Assembly (NCBI RefSeq): GCF_029581275.1
Contig: NZ_CP120742.1
Coordinates: 4,898,501-4,962,500, forward strand
Source: Micromonospora sp. WMMD1155
Lineage (GTDB): Bacteria; Actinomycetota; Actinomycetes; Mycobacteriales; Micromonosporaceae
Reading direction: 5' to 3'
DNA length: 64,000 nt
Numbering within the stretch: the stretch's first letter is position 1; each line of letters starts with the position of its first letter. This document shows positions 51,746 through 60,861 of this stretch, one piece after another. The translations under genes and the position numbers were made by a program. A model generated the notes under the pieces. That model saw only the letters and a list, made by a program, of their open reading frames with translations. It made no database searches and had not been told where the DNA came from.

Positions 51746-54370
51746 TCAGCAGGTGGGCAGGACGTTGATGGTGTCGCCGCCCTCCAGGTTGAGCCAGGCC
51801 CAGGGGATGTAGTTCTTCCCCTCGAAGTTGACCTGCACCCACCAGGTGCTGCGCTTCTCGTTGTTGTAGATGTAGGCGTAGACCTCTTCGCCCGACTTCT
51901 TGCAGTACGCCTGCAGCCTGGTGCCCGGCTTCGCCCAGCCCACCTGCTTGTCGTTGTCCTGCCGCGCGACCGAGAAGATCTCGTTGCCGTTGCGGCCATC
52001 CCGGTCCCGGTCGCAGTAGGTCGACTCGGGCCCGGACGCGCCGTTACGGCAGGTCGCGATCCCGTACAGCGGCTGCGTCTTCTGGGCCCTCGTCGCCGTG
52101 CCCTTACCGGCGGCGTTGCTCGCGGTCACCGTGAACGTGTAGTTGGTGCCCGGCGTCAGGCCCGTCATCGTGATGCTGGAACACGCCCCGGCCTTCGCCG
52201 GCTCACCCGTCGTGCTCAGCGAACAGGTCGCCTGACCGCCACCGGCGTCCACTGTGAACGTCACCGTCGCCCCGGTGGCCGTCGCCGACGAACCGGTCAC
52301 CGTGACCCGGGGCTCGGCGACCGTACGCGCGGTGGCGGTGGCCTCCGGGCCCGGCCCCGCCTCGTTGACCGCCTTCACCTTCACCGTGACGTTCTGGCCG
52401 TTGCCCAGCCCGGTGACCGTCGTGCGGGTGTCGGTCACCTCGCTGGTGCGCCCACCGACGTCCACCAGGTACTTCGTCACCGGCCGACCGTTGGCCTCGG
52501 CCGGCGCCCACTGCACGGTCACCGCGCCCGGCTGGTTGGCGACGGTGCCGGCCCGCAGGTTGAGCGGACGACCCGGCGCTGCGAACGGCACCACCGTGTT
52601 GCTCACCGGCGAGGCCGCCGACCCGGCGCCCTTGCTGTTGACCGCCACCACCGTGAACGCGTACTGGGTGCCGTACTCCAGCTCACCGGCCGGCACCACC
52701 AGCTCCGTCTTCGTCGACTCGCCGGCCGGGGCGTTCGTCCCCGCCGAGGTAGCCGTCACCGCGTACCTCGCGATGGTGTTGCCCTGCCCGTTCGCGGCCG
52801 GCCACTTCACCAGCACCGTGCCGTCCGGCCGCTCCTGGGCGGTGACGCTCGCCGGCGGGTCGGGCACCGCGGCGGTCGGGGTCACCGGGTTGCTGGTGCG
52901 TGGCGGACCGTCGCCCTTGGCGTTGACGGCGTGCACGGCGAACCGGTACGTCTCGCCGTTGGTCAGACCCTTGATCTCCACCGCACGCTGGTTCGCGCCC
53001 ACCTCCACCCGCTGGCCGGCACCCTCCACCACGTACTTCATGATCTCGGCGCCGTTGGCGGCAGCCGGCCGCCAGCTCACCCGGGCCTGCGCGTTGCCGG
53101 CGGAGGCGGTCACGCTGCGCGGAGCGCTCGGCTTACCCACCCGGGGCTTCTTCGGCGGGGGCGGTGGCGGGGCGACCGGCGGCGGGTCGCCGCCGAGAAC
53201 GTCGTTGGCGTACTTGTCGACCTCACGCACCTGGTGCTTGTCGTCCACCACCCGGGCGGTCGCCGCGTCGGGGGAGTTGATGAACAGGTGGTTCTCCCGG
53301 ACCTCCAGCTCCAGCGGCCCGTTCGCCCGCCCGCCGATGGTCTCGACCAGCTGCCCGCCCCCGTCGAAGGCGTAGATCGTGCCGGTGGACTCGTCGGCGC
53401 AGTAGAACCGGTCCGCCCAGGCCACCGCCGCGCTGAGCCGATCCCCCTCACCCGGCACCGTGAACGCCTTCTCCTCCCCGCCGTCGCCCACCACCAGCAC
53501 CCGCCGTTCGGCGGGAACGGTGACCGGGATGCGGGGGCCGCTGGTGCGTGCGGGCAGTGCCGCCGGACCGGACAGCGTCAACGGCGTCGGGTGCACCTTG
53601 CCGCGCTGCACGCGCACCAGCTTGCCGGCCGTGCGGTCGAGCACCGCCACACCGTCGTCCAGGGTGGAGACCACCAGCTCGTGGCTCGCCTCGGCCACGT
53701 CGTACGACTCGACCCGCTCCGGGCTGATCCCGCCACCGTCGGGCGCGGCCGAGGCCGGCGCGGACGGCAGCTTCGCGGCGGTGATCGCCGAGACGGTGCC
53801 CTGGCTGGGCACCGCGATCCAGAGCCGACCCTCGCCGTCGAAGGTGCCACCGGCGATGCCCGGGGGATAGCGGACCGGCTCGCCGACCGGGGCCAACGAC
53901 CGCGGGTCGAGCTGCCGCACGATGCCCTGCACGGCGTCGACGACGAACGCCGCGTCCTCGTGCAGGGCGACGCTCACGCCGAGGCCGGGGGTCGTCTTGG
54001 TGGTCGCGGTGAGCTGCAGGGTCGCCAGGTCCAGGGAGCTGACCTGCCCGGTCTGCAGGTCACGCAGGATCAGCAGCCGGTCGGTCTGGGTGACCTGCAT
54101 CGGGTGACGGTTGGCGCCGGGGATCTCGGTGCGGGTGTCCACCCGGGCGGTCACCCCGTTGACCCGGGCCAGCTCGCTGCGCGCCGTGCTCCACAGCCAG
54201 GAACTCGCGTCGTAGTTGGCCACCGCGTTGTCGGCCGCACCCAGCCCGAGAACCGTCAACCCCATGGCGGCCAGCAGAGCGGCCACCGTGCCGACGGTCA
54301 CCAGCCCACCGCGAAGCCGGGACCGGGAGCGGGGGGCGTCGGTCCGTACGGCGTCGTCGATGCTGGCCAC
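51746..54370 (-). CDS. Membrane-anchored fibronectin type III repeat protein
   Basis: 874 residues from GTG 54370 with GGAGG 9 nt upstream. An N-terminal cytoplasmic stretch and one membrane helix (GLVTVGTVAALLAAMGLTVL) are followed by a beta-propeller-like region to ~365 (LDLATLQLT, VVSTLDDGVAVLDRTAGKLV, TIYAFDGGGQ), a Pro-rich linker, and four FN3 domains (~385-770, each with the W and Y/F core: GETYRFAVHAVNAKG, TQYAFTVVAVNSKGAG, QNVTVKVKAVNEAG, TNYTFTVTASNAAG). The Cys-containing C-terminal domain is SH3-like (RLQAYCKKSGEEVYAYIYNN, STWWVQVNF). Faces outside the cell. First gene of an operon with MoxR, DUF58 and the transglutaminase-like protein. Probably a cell-surface protein handled by that system. 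Confidence 0.85.
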   Translation of the reverse strand: MASIDDAVRTDAPRSRSRLRGGLVTVGTVAALLAAMGLTVLGLGAADNAVANYDASSWLWSTARSELARVNGVTARVDTRTEIPGANRHPMQVTQTDRLLILRDLQTGQVSSLDLATLQLTATTKTTPGLGVSVALHEDAAFVVDAVQGIVRQLDPRSLAPVGEPVRYPPGIAGGTFDGEGRLWIAVPSQGTVSAITAAKLPSAPASAAPDGGGISPERVESYDVAEASHELVVSTLDDGVAVLDRTAGKLVRVQRGKVHPTPLTLSGPAALPARTSGPRIPVTVPAERRVLVVGDGGEEKAFTVPGEGDRLSAAVAWADRFYCADESTGTIYAFDGGGQLVETIGGRANGPLELEVRENHLFINSPDAATARVVDDKHQVREVDKYANDVLGGDPPPVAPPPPPPKKPRVGKPSAPRSVTASAGNAQARVSWRPAAANGAEIMKYVVEGAGQRVEVGANQRAVEIKGLTNGETYRFAVHAVNAKGDGPPRTSNPVTPTAAVPDPPASVTAQERPDGTVLVKWPAANGQGNTIARYAVTATSAGTNAPAGESTKTELVVPAGELEYGTQYAFTVVAVNSKGAGSAASPVSNTVVPFAAPGRPLNLRAGTVANQPGAVTVQWAPAEANGRPVTKYLVDVGGRTSEVTDTRTTVTGLGNGQNVTVKVKAVNEAGPGPEATATARTVAEPRVTVTGSSATATGATVTFTVDAGGGQATCSLSTTGEPAKAGACSSITMTGLTPGTNYTFTVTASNAAGKGTATRAQKTQPLYGIATCRNGASGPESTYCDRDRDGRNGNEIFSVARQDNDKQVGWAKPGTRLQAYCKKSGEEVYAYIYNNEKRSTWWVQVNFEGKNYIPWAWLNLEGGDTINVLPTC

Positions 54371-54587
54371 AGCCGGCTGCCTCCAATGAGTCGTGGCAGG
54401 TGGCGCGCCGCGCGGCGACCCCTCCCCTGAGCCGGGTGCCATCATATGGCGCTGCTGGTGGCGGGGGAACCCGCACGGTCACCCCTGTGGATACCGAGCG
54501 TGTGCGTTGTGGACGCCCAGCTCAGCCCGGTGCACGCTCCGAATCGGTTCGGCTCACGTTCCGGCTCGGCCCGGCTCACGTTCCGGG

Positions 54588-57251
54588 TCAGCTTGGCGAC
54601 GGTCGGCCCGAGGGCCTTCCACTCGGCGAGGCGGTGCGCTCCCGCGCGGTGCAGACCTGGCCCGAGGTCGCGAAGCTGTCCGTCGAGTAGACAGCCAACA
54701 CGGTGAAGCAGTGATCCACTCGGGAGTTCAACCCGTTGACCGTATAACTGGTGCGGCCCGGGTCCACGGTGGCCATCACCCCCAGTGCCTGCCCGGCCCG
54801 TCCGGCGGCGACCATGAACGGCACCGCACCGCCGGACGGATCCGTCCAGGTCAGCGTGATCGTGGTCGAGTCGTCCCGCAGTTTCAGATCACCCGGAGGC
54901 GGCCCGGCCGCCGTCGGCACCACGGCCGTCGGTGCCGCAGTCGTCGGCGCGGCCCCGCCCGGCGGCGGATCGTCGCGGGTCAGCACCACCGCGCCCAGTC
55001 CGGCCACCGCCACAAGGGCGACCCCGGCCGCCACCACCGCGCCGATCAGCGTCGCCCGGTTACGGCCCGCCGAGCCGTCCTCGTCGGCGTACGCCGGCCG
55101 GTACGCGTCCGGCATCGGCTGGTACTGCTGGCCCGGGTACAACGCCTGGCCCTGCTCGTGCTCCCGCACCGGGTAGTGAGCCTGAACCGGGTGGTGCTCC
55201 GGGGTGGCGTGGTGGTCCTGGTGGTGGCTCTGCGTCGGGTGGTGGGCCAGGTCTGCCGGGGTCGACTGCCCGTCCTGCTGGTGCTGCCCGTCCTGCTGGT
55301 GCTGCGTGAACGGCTGCGGCACGCCCGGCGTCGCGGCGCTGCCCTGCGCCGACCACTCCACCGGAGTCGGCGTCGACGGCGTGGCGACCGATCCGGCCTG
55401 GACGGCGAACGGCTGGCCCGGGTCGGCGTGACCGCCGGGCGGACCACTGCTCGCCGCGACGGCCGGGAGCACCTCGGTCGCGTCGGACGCCGAGGCCCGG
55501 GCCCGCTGCGTCGGCACCACCGCGGCGTCGAAGATGTCCAGCCCGGACTCACCGTCCCCACCGGCGGGTTCGGCGTCCGCCCGGGGCGGCTCAGCGACCC
55601 CAGCGACCTCGGCGCCGGTGTTCGGCAGTGGCGGCGGGCCACTCTGGCTCCACGGCGGCGCGGTCAACCCCCACGGGGGTACGGAAGACGCGGCGTTGGG
55701 CGGCGCGGGATCGGGTGGTGCGGCGTTGGGCGGTGCGGTGTTGAATGGTGCGGAGACGGAGGGCGCGCTCTGCGGGGGCCCGGCGACCGGTTGCCGGGGA
55801 ATGGGCGGTGCGCTCGTCGGAGGGGCGGAGACGGGGTGGGTCGGCGGCGCGTTGACCGGGTGGGCTGGTGCTCCGCCGACCGGCCGTGTCGGCCCCGGGT
55901 GGCTCCTGGTCGGCGACGGGCTGCCCGGCGACGTCGCCTCGACATCGGCTGCGTCGACCGGTCCGATTGGCCTGACTCCCGTTCGGGCCGCCTCCTCGGC
56001 GAGCAGCGGCTCGATCTGCCGTACCTGGATCGTGGGCTCGTCCCAGCGGGGTGCGGGTGTCGGAGCCGGTGGGGCGGCCGGGTGGTGTGCGGCGGCGTCG
56101 ACGGGCGGGTGGTCATCGCCGACACGCTGGCGCGGCGCGGCGAGAGGCCCGACCGGTGGTCGGTGTGGCGGCCCCTGCTCGGATGACGGCACCGGCTGGC
56201 GTTCGGCCCCGGGCCTGGGTAACCGGCCGTCGGCAGTCGGTGCGGCCGGTTGGCCTCCGGCCTTCGGCATGAGCGGTCGGGCACCGGTACTCAGCCGGGG
56301 ACGCTGGCTCTCGACCCTCGGCCCGGGCGACTGGCTCTCCATCGCCCGCCCGGGCGAATGGCTTGCCGCCGGGGGTGGCCCTGGCTGCACCGGCGGGGTA
56401 GGTGTCGGCGGGGCGGGTTGTGCTGGCGGGGTCGGGGTCGGCTGGGCGGGGCGCGGTGGCTGGGCGGGTCGCGGTGGCGTGGCCGAGGGAGGTGCCTGCG
56501 GGACAGTGTGCGTCGGCGGGACCGAGGTGGGCGTCCGGTGGATGGGCTGCGTCGGAGGCGCTGACGCCGGGGCGACGGCGTTGCCGGGTGCGCCGGGTGC
56601 GCGTACCCCTGGAGGGGTTTGCTGGGGTGGGGCCGGCGGTTGCGGCGGAGCCCAGGGTGAGGCGGCGGTCGCCGGTTTGAGACCGGAGGGACGCATCGCG
56701 GCGAGGGTCGCCAGGGACAGCGTCGGCCCGGACAGCGCCGACCGGACACCGGAGACGGGCGGCGCACTGACCGGCTCCGGAGCGGGCGTGGGCGGTGGGT
56801 TGGGCGGCCCGCTCGGGGCCGACGCGGGCAGGCCGAGGTAGTCGCGGGCGGCGCGGACCGTCGGGTGGTGCTCACCGAGCACCGCGGGCCCGGCGGTGGC
56901 GACCCGGGTGTAGTTGCGGCGGGCCTCGTGCCGGTTGCCCAGTTCCTCGGCCACCTCGGCGAGTTCGAAGGCGATGGTGAGCAGCCCCGGGTCGGAGTGC
57001 TCCCACCGCCGCTCACCCGCTGCGAACGCCTCCTCCAACACCCGGCGGGCGCCGAGCGGATCATCCGCCTCCCGGTGCAACCGCGCCAGCAGATGCGCGG
57101 TGTGCAGCACCTCGGGATGATCGCCAGCGTACGGCGCGGGAGGGGACTCGACAGCCTCCGCGAGCAGCTGCCGGGCGGCGCTGAGATCGCCAGCGGAACG
57201 CAGGGCGAGGGCCCGATGCTGGACGGCTGCGAGGGGGGAGGGATGGGACAC
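54588..57251 (-). CDS. TPR / Pro-rich / FN3 single-pass membrane protein
   Basis: 887 residues from ATG 57251. Residues ~1-135 are helical TPR repeats (LAAVQHRALALRSAGDLSAA, HTAHLLARLHREADDPLGAR, LLTIAFELAEVAEELGNRHE). The next ~560 residues are Pro/Ala/Gln/His-rich low complexity. A membrane helix (ATLIGAVVAAGVALVAVAGL) near residue 755 is followed by an outside FN3-like domain (DSTTITLTWTDPSGGAVPFM, VDHCFTVLAVYST). The N-terminal TPR side is cytoplasmic. It is in the same orientation as the FN3/MoxR operon 217 bp upstream. It may connect a cytoplasmic process to the surface; function unknown. Short direct repeats (CGGCTCACGTTCCGG) lie just beyond its end at 54550-54590. Confidence 0.8.
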   Translation of the reverse strand: MSHPSPLAAVQHRALALRSAGDLSAARQLLAEAVESPPAPYAGDHPEVLHTAHLLARLHREADDPLGARRVLEEAFAAGERRWEHSDPGLLTIAFELAEVAEELGNRHEARRNYTRVATAGPAVLGEHHPTVRAARDYLGLPASAPSGPPNPPPTPAPEPVSAPPVSGVRSALSGPTLSLATLAAMRPSGLKPATAASPWAPPQPPAPPQQTPPGVRAPGAPGNAVAPASAPPTQPIHRTPTSVPPTHTVPQAPPSATPPRPAQPPRPAQPTPTPPAQPAPPTPTPPVQPGPPPAASHSPGRAMESQSPGPRVESQRPRLSTGARPLMPKAGGQPAAPTADGRLPRPGAERQPVPSSEQGPPHRPPVGPLAAPRQRVGDDHPPVDAAAHHPAAPPAPTPAPRWDEPTIQVRQIEPLLAEEAARTGVRPIGPVDAADVEATSPGSPSPTRSHPGPTRPVGGAPAHPVNAPPTHPVSAPPTSAPPIPRQPVAGPPQSAPSVSAPFNTAPPNAAPPDPAPPNAASSVPPWGLTAPPWSQSGPPPLPNTGAEVAGVAEPPRADAEPAGGDGESGLDIFDAAVVPTQRARASASDATEVLPAVAASSGPPGGHADPGQPFAVQAGSVATPSTPTPVEWSAQGSAATPGVPQPFTQHQQDGQHQQDGQSTPADLAHHPTQSHHQDHHATPEHHPVQAHYPVREHEQGQALYPGQQYQPMPDAYRPAYADEDGSAGRNRATLIGAVVAAGVALVAVAGLGAVVLTRDDPPPGGAAPTTAAPTAVVPTAAGPPPGDLKLRDDSTTITLTWTDPSGGAVPFMVAAGRAGQALGVMATVDPGRTSYTVNGLNSRVDHCFTVLAVYSTDSFATSGQVCTARERTASPSGRPSGRPSPS

Positions 57252-57482
57252 GTGGCAATGCTGCCGCCAGAGGGCCGCCGGACGCTACCCGGACACGCGT
57301 GACCGCCGTGTCGGTGCGGCCCGGTGAAGCCGCCTGAGCAGTGGCGAGAGCGCCCAGACCGGGACGCCGGAAGGCGATGTGCATGATCCACGAGCGGCGT
57401 GTACAGTAACTCCCCGTGCGGCCCGCCGTACCGACATCGGATGGAAAGATCATCCGGTCGGCAAGGTAGGCTGAACGTGTAG

Positions 57483-57566
57483 GTCCGGGTGGCGGAATGG
57501 CAGACGCGCTAGCTTGAGGTGCTAGTGCCCGTATAGGGCGTGGGGGTTCAAGTCCCCCCTCGGACA
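57483..57566 (+). tRNA. tRNA-Leu (anticodon GAG)
   Basis: 84 nt, type II tRNA. Acceptor stem GTCCGGG / CTCGGAC with one G-T pair; D-arm GGCGGAATGGCAGACG; anticodon arm GCTAGC-TTGAGGT-GCTAGT with anticodon GAG; a long variable arm TGCCCGTATAGGGCG; T-arm GGGGGTTCAAGTCCCCC; discriminator A; CCA not encoded. The tRNA-Leu class is confirmed by the long variable arm. It is followed after about 90 bp by an AbrB-like gene and an integrase. Confidence 0.93.
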
Positions 57567-57655
57567 CAGATTTGAAGCATCCCTGCTGTACTTGACGTAC
57601 TGGTGGTCAAGCTCGCTTGACCACGCGGATCGCATCTTCGCGACAGCCTCGACGG

Positions 57656-58162
57656 ATGCGACGCGCGGCGGTGATCGCCGTGGCTGATGTGACCGTGGCC
57701 CCTCTGATCCCGCCGTTGACGCCTCCCGCGCGGAGTCAGGGGACGGACCGTCGGCTGGGGGCGGCGCTGCGGCGCCCTCCATTGCCCCTGCCCGACCTTC
57801 CCACACCCCGGGCAGGCTCGACGGTCTACGGCCTGGCTGCCATCGATGTCAGTGGCCGGATCGCTGATCGTATGATCGTCCGCGCTCTCGGATGGGCCTG
57901 CGGTACCCGCCTTCATATCCACGAGAGCGCCGGGCTCATCGTCGTCCGACTGGACCCGCAGGGCGTCTTTACCCTGACGGGTCAAGGTCATCTACATCTG
58001 CCGGCAGCCGTCCGAAAATGGTGCGGTCTCAAGCCGGGCGACCGGTTGCTGCTGGCGGCGGACCCCGATGGTGGCGTGCTTGTCGTGCATCCACCCGCGG
58101 CCTTGGACGCGGTGGTCGCTCAGATACACACTGCTGCTCTCGGCGGTGAACAGCATGAGTGA
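57656..58162 (+). CDS. AbrB/MazE/SpoVT-like DNA-binding domain protein
   Basis: About 168 residues from ATG 57656 (a TTG at 57617 is also in frame). The N-terminal half is Pro/Arg-rich and probably disordered. The C-terminal ~60 residues show the swapped-hairpin pattern: GVFTLTGQGHLHLPAAVRKW, CGLKPGDRLLLAADPDGGVL, VVHP, of the AbrB/MazE type. It overlaps the integrase ATG by 8 bp. Probably the integrase repressor or a companion. Confidence 0.75.
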   Translation: MRRAAVIAVADVTVAPLIPPLTPPARSQGTDRRLGAALRRPPLPLPDLPTPRAGSTVYGLAAIDVSGRIADRMIVRALGWACGTRLHIHESAGLIVVRLDPQGVFTLTGQGHLHLPAAVRKWCGLKPGDRLLLAADPDGGVLVVHPPAALDAVVAQIHTAALGGEQHE

Positions 58163-59171
58163 CACGGCGAGCCAGGCCGAACTGGATGCCGCTCGGTTGT
58201 TGCTCGCGAGGATGGGCATCTCGCCCGCTGACCTCATTGAGGCGGCGACGAAGCGTCCGCAGGCGCCGACGTTCGCAGATTACGTACCAATCGTGTCGGC
58301 GGCGGTCAGCGATGGAACCCGGCGTGCCTACGGATCGTATTGGAAGCGGGTCTTGGAGCAGTGGGGGCAGAGGCGACTCAATGAACCCACCCCGTCGGAG
58401 ATCGAGCAGCTTGCGGAGTACGTAAAGACGCACGTGGTAGCTCGGCGAAACGCACGAGGTGGGCGAAGTGCCGCAGAGCACCTGATCGCCGCGCTGCGGT
58501 GCCTCTACCGGCGGGCGGTCGCTGACGGACACATCGCTGCGGCGGATAACCCCGCTCTTAAGGTAGCCAAGCCACGGCGCCTGCCCAGCACGAGGCGAGC
58601 AGTAGCCGACACACGCTTGGCAGAAATCAATGCCGTCGTCGCCAGTACAGGTGATGATCCGGCATTGGACAGCCTCCTGCTCCGGCTACACACCGAGACG
58701 GCATGTCGCCGGGGTGGCGCGCTGGCACTTCGGCCGGTCGACCTGGACCCGGAACAGTGCCTAATCCTCCTGCGGGAGAAGGGCGACACGGTGCGGTGGC
58801 AGCCGGTGTCGCCAACCCTCATGAGGCACCTGCGGTCGCATGCCGAGGATCGGCACGCGACGGGGGCAGGTCAATTGCTGCGGTACCGCAACGGGCAGCC
58901 CATCACGTACCGCCGCTACGACCACCTGTGGGTGCGGATCGGCGAGCATCTGCAGTGGGTGTATGTCCAGCAAATCAGTACGCACTGGCTGCGACACACG
59001 ACGCTGACGTGGGTTGAGCGGAATTTTGGCTACGCTGTGGCCCGCGAGTACGCGGGGCATTCCGGTGGTGGCAGCGACGCCGGCACCACCACCACGTACG
59101 TTCGCGCGAGCCTCCACGAGGTTGCCGTCGCCTTGGCGGCTCTCACGGGCGAGCCTCATCCTCTAGCCTGA
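58155..59171 (+). CDS. Tyrosine recombinase / integrase
   Basis: 338 residues from ATG 58155. The N-terminal SAM-like domain is FADYVPIVSAAVSDGTRRAY. The catalytic domain shows Arg in HTETACRRGGALALRPVDLD, HxxR in STHWLRHTTLTWVERNFGYA, the next His/Trp position as AREYAGHSGG, and the nucleophile Tyr in TTTYVRASLHEV. It lies just downstream of tRNA-Leu, a favoured integration site, and is start-coupled to the AbrB-like gene. It is followed by a perfect palindrome. Codon choice is less GC-biased than in core genes. Confidence 0.9.
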   Translation: MSDTASQAELDAARLLLARMGISPADLIEAATKRPQAPTFADYVPIVSAAVSDGTRRAYGSYWKRVLEQWGQRRLNEPTPSEIEQLAEYVKTHVVARRNARGGRSAAEHLIAALRCLYRRAVADGHIAAADNPALKVAKPRRLPSTRRAVADTRLAEINAVVASTGDDPALDSLLLRLHTETACRRGGALALRPVDLDPEQCLILLREKGDTVRWQPVSPTLMRHLRSHAEDRHATGAGQLLRYRNGQPITYRRYDHLWVRIGEHLQWVYVQQISTHWLRHTTLTWVERNFGYAVAREYAGHSGGGSDAGTTTTYVRASLHEVAVALAALTGEPHPLA

Positions 59172-59901
59172 CGCGAGCGAGTGGGTGCGCCCGGCCGACC
59201 GTGCCGGGTGTATCCGCGCTCAGCTCCGAGCCGGTGCAGACCACCTGACAGCTGTCAGGTGGTCTGCACCGGCAGTAGGCGGCCGGTGCAGCCACTGCGA
59301 CGACGTGGACGCGACCGTCGATGTATTCCGGACGCACAGCATCGCCGGCCGTACCTGGCTGGTCTCCATTGAGAAGACAGCGTGCTCAAGGCAGACGCAG
59401 CAGGGCAGGGCGGTAGCGGCTGGCTACAGATGTCCGGGCGTCAGGCCGACGGGTCTCCTGAGGCCTGAGGGGTGACTGTCGTTTCCGAAGTCCAAGCCCG
59501 GGAAGGCCGCCCCGCTCGTCGTGCCCTACCCCCGGCCTTCACGCATCGCTTCCCGGCCCCAGCATCGATGCCCTCTTCCGCCGATCGGCCGATCGGCCGA
59601 TCCGCCGGACCGTAGCCGTCGACGGCTCACCAAACTTGCGGGGTAGAGGCCGAAGCGTGGCACGACGGCTGTGTGTTCGACATAAGCATTCATGTCGCGC
59701 CGCGACACTAACCGTGGTTCCTGCTGGCCTCGCGCTTGACTGCCAGTTGCCCCTGAGTGGTCGGGCATGTGATGCTGACTGTACGGATCGGCGCTGCGGT
59801 CGTGCTGCGGGGTTACCGGAAATCATTCTCAGTTCGCCAGGATCGATCGCGGTGATGCGCGGGTTCCTGGCGGCTTTCTGTACCCCGTTAGGAGCTTGGC
59901 A
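59172..59901. other. Gene-poor region with 42-bp palindrome
   Basis: No convincing gene in 730 bp. A frame at 59185-59475 (+) includes CSHCDDVDATVDVFRTHSIA, followed by GRTWLVSIEK, which could be a remnant. A CCGATCGG-type direct repeat is near 59580-59605. The palindrome is listed separately. AGGAG before the next gene is at 59891. Confidence 0.5.
59231..59272. repeat. Perfect 42-bp palindrome without loop
   Basis: Half-site CCGGTGCAGACCACCTGACA, plus one base, meets its exact reverse complement at 59251/59252. It begins 60 bp after the integrase stop. CCGGTGCAG appears again at 59283. It may terminate integrase transcription or be a recombination- or replication-related site. Confidence 0.85.
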
Positions 59902-60861
59902 ATGACCAGCTACAGCGTTCTGCCCACCGGTCCCCGGACCACTGTGATCGCGACATGGTCCGGCGAGGAGTGCGACCAAAGCTGCAAGATCACCACCGTA
60001 GACGACCCGCAACGTGCAGCCCGCCTCGCCAGTGTCCTCACGCGGCTTTCTGAGGACGCATGGGACGCTGCGGCATTCCTCGATACTCATCCGGCCATTG
60101 AGGAGGCGATCGATCGCCTCGTAAAGGCGCTGCGGGACTCGGAGGTCGCGATTGACCCGGTGGCGCTGATGGCCGACGAGGGTAACCGCCACGCGGAGGC
60201 GTGGAGCTACAAGGATCTCGCCGAGCTGCTCGCCGGAGAACTGCCCGAGGTGTTCGGTGCATTGCCACGGACCCAGCGACTGACGATCGCGGACGAGATC
60301 GCCGCCGACGCGGCGGAACGGGGCGAGGCGCTGCGGTTACTGCCGACCGGGGGCGATCCGGAGCTTGCGTTCTCGCGGATATGGCAGATGTGCGAGGTGA
60401 CTCGGTCGTTGCGCAACGGAGAGGTTGGACCGCTACCAGACGGCGCGGCCGGGTGGATCGTGCAGGCATGGATGTTCGAAACAAGTCCAGCGCGCCGGTG
60501 GGGCGCCCGCGAGCAGTTGGTACGCATAGAGCAACTCGTCGCGGCATGTATCGCCAGTGGCGGTAGAGCCAGGGCGGTCGACGACCCACTTGAAGCGCAC
60601 TTGGTCTTTCCGCAGCCTGATGAGGTCCATTCGAGGGTCCTGTACGTGCGGCCAGCGCAGAAGCAGCGCAGCAAGTGGGCCAGCGACCCGGTCGTTCCCA
60701 TGGTGGTGGTCGAGTCGAGCTCAGACTCCGGGCCCGTGGGATTGGGTGAGGTCTGGGCTACCGACGATGACGGATTCGCCAATCTCCTCGGCGAGTGGAC
60801 CCGTGCGGTGCCCTACCTGAGAAAGACCGATACGTACGTCGACCCCAACACGTGGGATTAA
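59902..60861 (+). CDS. Hypothetical protein, accessory region
   Basis: 319 residues from ATG 59902 with AGGAG 8 nt upstream. A soluble, acidic, mainly helical protein (RLASVLTRLSEDAWDAAAFL, AEAWSYKDLAELLAGELPEV, FGALPRTQRLTIADEIAADA, FSRIWQMCEVTRSLRNG), ending in a beta-rich C-terminus (VLYVRPAQKQRSKWASDPVV, FANLLGEWTRAVPYLRKTDT). No domain recognised. It stands alone between two long gene-poor regions. Confidence 0.75.
   Translation: MTSYSVLPTGPRTTVIATWSGEECDQSCKITTVDDPQRAARLASVLTRLSEDAWDAAAFLDTHPAIEEAIDRLVKALRDSEVAIDPVALMADEGNRHAEAWSYKDLAELLAGELPEVFGALPRTQRLTIADEIAADAAERGEALRLLPTGGDPELAFSRIWQMCEVTRSLRNGEVGPLPDGAAGWIVQAWMFETSPARRWGAREQLVRIEQLVAACIASGGRARAVDDPLEAHLVFPQPDEVHSRVLYVRPAQKQRSKWASDPVVPMVVVESSSDSGPVGLGEVWATDDDGFANLLGEWTRAVPYLRKTDTYVDPNTWD

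Noticed and set aside
51701..54430. 909-codon plus-strand frame opposite the FN3 gene
   Set aside because: Shadow frame of a recognisable FN3 protein gene.
59185..59475. 96-codon frame after the integrase with CSHCD motif
   Set aside because: Runs through the 42-bp palindrome, no ribosome site, no recognisable domain; kept only as a possible remnant.
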